A DNA stretch of 24,908 nt from a virus: positions 1 through 24,908 of the IMG/VR virus record IMGVR_UViG_3300025108_000360; one strand, 5' to 3'. How positions within the stretch are numbered: the stretch's first letter is position 1; each line of letters opens with the position of its first letter. Under the pieces are notes generated by a model. The model did not search any database. It saw nothing but the letters and a program-made list of their open reading frames with translations, and was not told the origin of the DNA. This document shows, one piece after another, positions 21,997-24,908 of the stretch. Both the position numbers and the translations under genes were made by a program.

Positions 21997-23963
21997 AGTA
22001 ATGCACCTTTTCCTTTCTTCAATTTAGTCAGCAATGCTTTGCCAATTGCTTCACGCGTCTTGCCGGTTTCACCGTCAAGGATACGCTCAACGAGGTCTGC
22101 TTTGTCAGCAACCACTTGGTCAAACATTGAATCAATGGTGTCCTTAGCGGACAATACCACCTTGTGACAGGTGGAATCTTCTTGTGTCATACGGCGAACG
22201 CGCGCCGCGGCTTGTTGTTCCCATGCTGGAACCCACTCACGCTCAACGAAGAGCGTAGTGTTGGCGTGGTCGAGGTTGACCCCTTCTCGCATGGCGTTGG
22301 TGGAACAGATGAGGAAGTCAATACTACCTTGTTGAAAGTGCAGTATGTTCTCTTGTCTGTCGCTCTCACTCGTTTCACCATTGATGAAGCGCGTGCTTGG
22401 AAAATTCTCTCGCAACCTATCATAAAGCGATTCAATCACATCTCTATGGTGCGCAAAAATGACGAGTGGCTTACCGTTGTTTTCAAAGTAAGTTGTTGCC
22501 CACTTAACAGCCGCCTCCACTTTGTGAAGACCTGCTTCGTGCCGCAACTCAGTCATCATGTTGAGTGTGAAGCCCGCGTCGGTGGAACCAAAGTTCTGTT
22601 GTTGGTCAACCCATGCTTGCATCCAAGAGTTGTGCGTGTTCTTGTAAGCAGTTGTCTGCTTATCAGTCAGTTCGACAGGGATGATGGTTTCAACAAGCGA
22701 AGGCATTTCACCTGCGATACGCGGGTCGTCCATAGAGCGACGCAACATGAAGTCACGCAAGATGTGGTTGAGGGGTGTCGTTTGTCCGTCCCACGATTTG
22801 TCAATGTTGGACGAGCCACTCATATCCCATCCGAACTCAGTCTTGCGCGCATTGCAATACTTCTTTGCGAAGGCGAAAGAGTTGCTGAATGTCGCAGGCA
22901 TCATCAAGTTGAGGGTGGGGAAGAACTCCATAGGGCGGTTCGTGATTGGCGTCCCCGAAAGCGCAATGATACCGTCAATGTTCTTGGCGATGTAAAGCGC
23001 GGCTTTGGTAGTGGCAGACTTTGGATTCTTGATGCGGTGAACCTCATCAAAAATAATGCAGTCATAGCCGATAGCACGCAGGTGTTCTTTGCGCTTGTCC
23101 AAAATGTCGTAGTTGATGATGTGGAAACGAGCAGGACGAATCTCACCCTTCCCTCCACTGATGATTTCTCGGTCTTGAACTGCGAGGTGAATCCACTTCT
23201 CAATCTCGTTCGCCCAATTGTGCTTGACAATCGCAGGGCAAACAATCAAGACGCGTTCGTACCGAGCCAACTCAACACAACCGAGGGCTTGAAGTGACTT
23301 ACCAAGACCCATCTCATCAGCGATGAGAATGCGCTCGCGTCCTCCTGTCATATACATAACAGGAGCGATGCGCTGGTAAGGTCGCATGCTCTTGAACGGT
23401 TCCGCGTCGGGTAGTTCGATGTCAGTCTCAACCGCGCTTGACAGTTCCACTCGTTGGAGCGTTGCTTCATGCGATGCTTTGACTTGTGGGTTGTCTTCGA
23501 TTGCATCAGCCAGTGCCTCAAAGAGAGGTCGGACGGCTGTTGATACAGCCATAGCGACACCAATAGGTATCACCCATGACTTGGAAGCATTGACCCACTT
23601 GGCTGAACCTGCGGCGGCAGACTTCATAGCCGCGTTGATTTCCTTCCAGTTGGGTTGGAAGTCCCACTTCATGATGAGATTGTCGGGAGCAGTGTATGTG
23701 ACAGTAGCGTTAGAAGAAACCTCAATAGCAGTCTCATCGTATTCTAACCCATCCACTGTAATGTCATGGTCAGCGAGGAAAGCGAGAGCCTTCTCAATCA
23801 CATCAGCGCGGTCTTGGATAGCCCAAAGACCCATGCCTCCGTTCCAAACCATTTGAGGGAATGGTAGCGCGGCCTTCATCTCATCCTTCAAATCGAATGG
23901 GACTTTCTTGAGTGCGATTCGCGCACCGTAGTTGTCTGTGTATCGTTCGTATGTCATGTTCAT
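21993..23963 (-). CDS. SNF2-family translocase, SMARCAL1/HARP-like
   Basis: 656 residues. The ATPase core has the Q-type MRPYQ (193-197), motif I ADEMGLGKS (215-223), motif II FDEVH (305-309), motif III LSGTPI (335-340), then in the second lobe ICSTNAMREGVNL (motif V) and AAARVRRMTQ (motif VI, arginine fingers). Before it, residues 1-65 and 95-150 look like two HARP-type repeats (LKKVPFDLKDEMKAALPF...GLWAI and MKWDFQPNWKEINAAMK...SWVIP), the annealing helicase element of SMARCAL1. Such enzymes rewind RPA-coated DNA and remodel stalled forks. In a virus this fits recombination-coupled replication. ATG 23963 has AGGTGA six bases upstream. Alternative: general phage DEAD/SNF2 helicase. Confidence 0.92.
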   Translation of the reverse strand: MNMTYERYTDNYGARIALKKVPFDLKDEMKAALPFPQMVWNGGMGLWAIQDRADVIEKALAFLADHDITVDGLEYDETAIEVSSNATVTYTAPDNLIMKWDFQPNWKEINAAMKSAAAGSAKWVNASKSWVIPIGVAMAVSTAVRPLFEALADAIEDNPQVKASHEATLQRVELSSAVETDIELPDAEPFKSMRPYQRIAPVMYMTGGRERILIADEMGLGKSLQALGCVELARYERVLIVCPAIVKHNWANEIEKWIHLAVQDREIISGGKGEIRPARFHIINYDILDKRKEHLRAIGYDCIIFDEVHRIKNPKSATTKAALYIAKNIDGIIALSGTPITNRPMEFFPTLNLMMPATFSNSFAFAKKYCNARKTEFGWDMSGSSNIDKSWDGQTTPLNHILRDFMLRRSMDDPRIAGEMPSLVETIIPVELTDKQTTAYKNTHNSWMQAWVDQQQNFGSTDAGFTLNMMTELRHEAGLHKVEAAVKWATTYFENNGKPLVIFAHHRDVIESLYDRLRENFPSTRFINGETSESDRQENILHFQQGSIDFLICSTNAMREGVNLDHANTTLFVEREWVPAWEQQAAARVRRMTQEDSTCHKVVLSAKDTIDSMFDQVVADKADLVERILDGETGKTREAIGKALLTKLKKGKGALL

Positions 23964-24487
23964 TCTTCTTCACCTCGGTCACCGTAAATGTTCTTCGCAT
24001 CTTCGTCGCCCCAAGTCAAATACTTGCGTGTCTGTTCATAGTAAGCACGATTGGATTTAATCACACTTGAGTCGGATACAGACAAGGGGACAAGCGCGTC
24101 GCCGTCAATGTAAAAGTTGCCAAACAGCGTGGCCTGTCCAACCATCTCATTTGAGAGAGCGCAACGACTGTCAATGATTGAGGCAATCTCGTTCAGTTGC
24201 TTCATCAATTCGGGGTACTGTTTCATCTCAGCGTCTTTACCCCACTTGATTGCGGCGGCGCGAGTGTTTCGGAACAACCAGCGAGCATTTTCGCGGGACA
24301 CGACAGCCCAACGAATCATCGGATGGCCGTCGAGTGGTTGGAAAGGGAGGTCATCGACCTGCCCACCTTGTTCTTTGATTGCAGACACAATGATGCGCGC
24401 ACCGTCAAATGCGGCAGACTCGCAGTCAAGCCAACACATCATATCAGCGGAGCGAACAGGGTTCTCGTCAAGGACAAAGAAACTCAT
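23960..24487 (-). CDS. Recurrent phage-type protein of unknown function (175 aa)
   Basis: The N-terminus SFFVLDENPVRSADMMCWLDCESAAFDGARIIVSAI, a central GHPMIRWAVVSRENARWLFRNT and the late KSNRAYYEQTRKYLTW match the pattern of a widely spread viral family (FVLDxxP, KxxxE..Q/A, HPCxxWAR, W, YYRxxK) whose role is not established; some members are annotated as pyrimidine dimer glycosylase-like. The motif His/Trp residues are present, but the usual Lys-His of the first helix is replaced by Asp-Cys. ATG 24487 follows GGAGGTGA. The tail GDRGEEE doubles as the ribosome site of the SNF2 gene. Confidence 0.6.
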   Translation of the reverse strand: MSFFVLDENPVRSADMMCWLDCESAAFDGARIIVSAIKEQGGQVDDLPFQPLDGHPMIRWAVVSRENARWLFRNTRAAAIKWGKDAEMKQYPELMKQLNEIASIIDSRCALSNEMVGQATLFGNFYIDGDALVPLSVSDSSVIKSNRAYYEQTRKYLTWGDEDAKNIYGDRGEEE

Positions 24488-24807
24488 TCCTCTTCACCTC
24501 CGTTAAGGAAGTCTTGAACAGTCATGTCCTTGTTGTTGTGGGTGATGCAAAGCGGGGTGATTTGAGCGTTCTGTTCGTATGTTCGTGCAATCTCATACCA
24601 CGCGTTGCAGTGCATACATTGAATCCGCATGTGGTCAACCTGTGTTTGGCTCGCACCGTTTGTTCTTTCAACAATCCAAGAGTGACCCGACTCAGCACAG
24701 TGGTTAAGGTCTTGCAGTTTGTGGACGCGCTCAACCATCATCTCGGCTTGCACTGCCATTTGCGCTTGCTTGATGCGCATCTTTTCCAATGCATCTTCGG
24801 GACTCAT
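24484..24807 (-). CDS. Coiled-coil plus zinc-finger small protein (107 aa)
   Basis: Residues 1-35 form a Met/Gln-rich amphipathic helix (ALEKMRIKQAQMAVQAEMMV). CAESGHSW near 37-44 and CMHC near 64-67, followed by NAWYEI, make a zinc finger of the C-x4-H / CxxC type common in phage proteins. C-terminus LNGGEEE overlaps the ribosome site of the next gene. ATG 24807 with GAGGAAGA upstream. Function unknown. Confidence 0.7.
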   Translation of the reverse strand: MSPEDALEKMRIKQAQMAVQAEMMVERVHKLQDLNHCAESGHSWIVERTNGASQTQVDHMRIQCMHCNAWYEIARTYEQNAQITPLCITHNNKDMTVQDFLNGGEEE

Positions 24808-24908
24808 TCTTCCTCATCCTCCAAGCAAGTGATTTCAATGTCATAGACTTCGTAGTCCATCATGGGAGCAGAATCATCATGCGCCCACGCTTCCTTCTCT
24901 GCCTCTGC
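24804..24908 (-). CDS. Acidic protein, C-terminal fragment (34 residues visible)
   Basis: The frame is open to the window edge and ends in LEDEEE then TGA, overlapping the next start by ATGA. Visible residues are acidic (AEAEKEAWAHDDSAPMM, then DYEVYDIEITC). The start lies outside the window. The tiling with the next gene supports it as coding. No family can be named. Confidence 0.6.
   Translation of the reverse strand, partial: AEAEKEAWAHDDSAPMMDYEVYDIEITCLEDEEE

Noticed and set aside
22164-23297. Long plus-strand open frame (377 codons) antisense to the SNF2 gene
   Set aside because: It lies wholly opposite a gene with all SNF2 motifs, has no ribosome site in the local style, and its protein shows no recognisable order.
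1-24908. tRNA or rRNA genes
   Set aside because: No cloverleaf with a TTCGA-type T loop or rRNA-like stretch was noticed; the space is filled by coding frames.

Overview
The window reads as part of the genome of a double-stranded DNA virus of an archaeon. The host signals are a group II chaperonin (thermosome), a PCNA-type clamp, an RFC-type clamp loader, a family B DNA polymerase, an archaeo-eukaryotic primase and an XPF/ERCC4 nuclease. The virus signals are extreme gene packing (ATGA overlaps almost everywhere), many tiny zinc-ribbon genes, and a collagen-like fibre gene. From general knowledge this set (thermosome plus near-complete archaeal replisome) best fits the magroviruses, tailed viruses assigned to marine group II euryarchaea. 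That assignment is inference; no database search was possible. No integrase, transposase, tRNA, rRNA or CRISPR array was seen.

Layout. Bases 1-3653 lie on the plus strand and look like virion genes: the C-terminal part of a collagen-like fibre protein, a 67-residue zinc ribbon and two long hydrophilic proteins of unknown function. A short convergent gap (3654-3779) separates them from the rest, which is all on the minus strand. Two AT-rich gaps divide the minus-strand block into three probable transcription units, read right to left. Unit 1 (24908 to 18715): partial acidic protein, zinc protein, a recurrent phage-type protein, SNF2/SMARCAL1-like translocase, a zinc microprotein, four small unknowns, a DNA ligase-like protein with a degenerate active site and a LAGLIDADG-like protein. 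Unit 2 (18545 to 7452): clamp loader, probable ssDNA-binding protein, RecA-like ATPase, DnaJ-type zinc protein, zinc microprotein, PCNA, DNA polymerase B, coiled-coil protein, more zinc proteins, Cas4/RecB-like Fe-S nuclease, primase, winged helix protein and ERCC4 nuclease. Unit 3 (7315 to 3780): putative helicase ATPase, DEDDy exonuclease, thermosome. No gene-free stretch exceeds 300 bases; the largest gap is 169 bases.

How it works together. Unit 2 encodes almost a whole fork: primase, polymerase, clamp, clamp loader, ssDNA binder, recombinase-like ATPase and repair nucleases. Unit 3 adds a candidate helicase, a proofreading-type exonuclease and the folding machine. Unit 1 adds a fork-remodelling ATPase and a ligase-fold protein. 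The two unit-start gaps share a near-identical 15-base element at almost the same distance (88 and 89 bases) from the first start codon, which suggests common control of units 2 and 3.

The strongest unexplained signal is at the level of the whole window. In a full reading of every ATC, TAG, GCT/AGC and CGT/ACG context I found no GATC, CTAG, AGCT or ACGT. Roughly 90-97 of each would be expected by chance, which suggests strong selection against these palindromes, most simply by host restriction. Small genes under 60 residues at 9452, 11373, 14813 and 21853 were found by translating the gaps directly.
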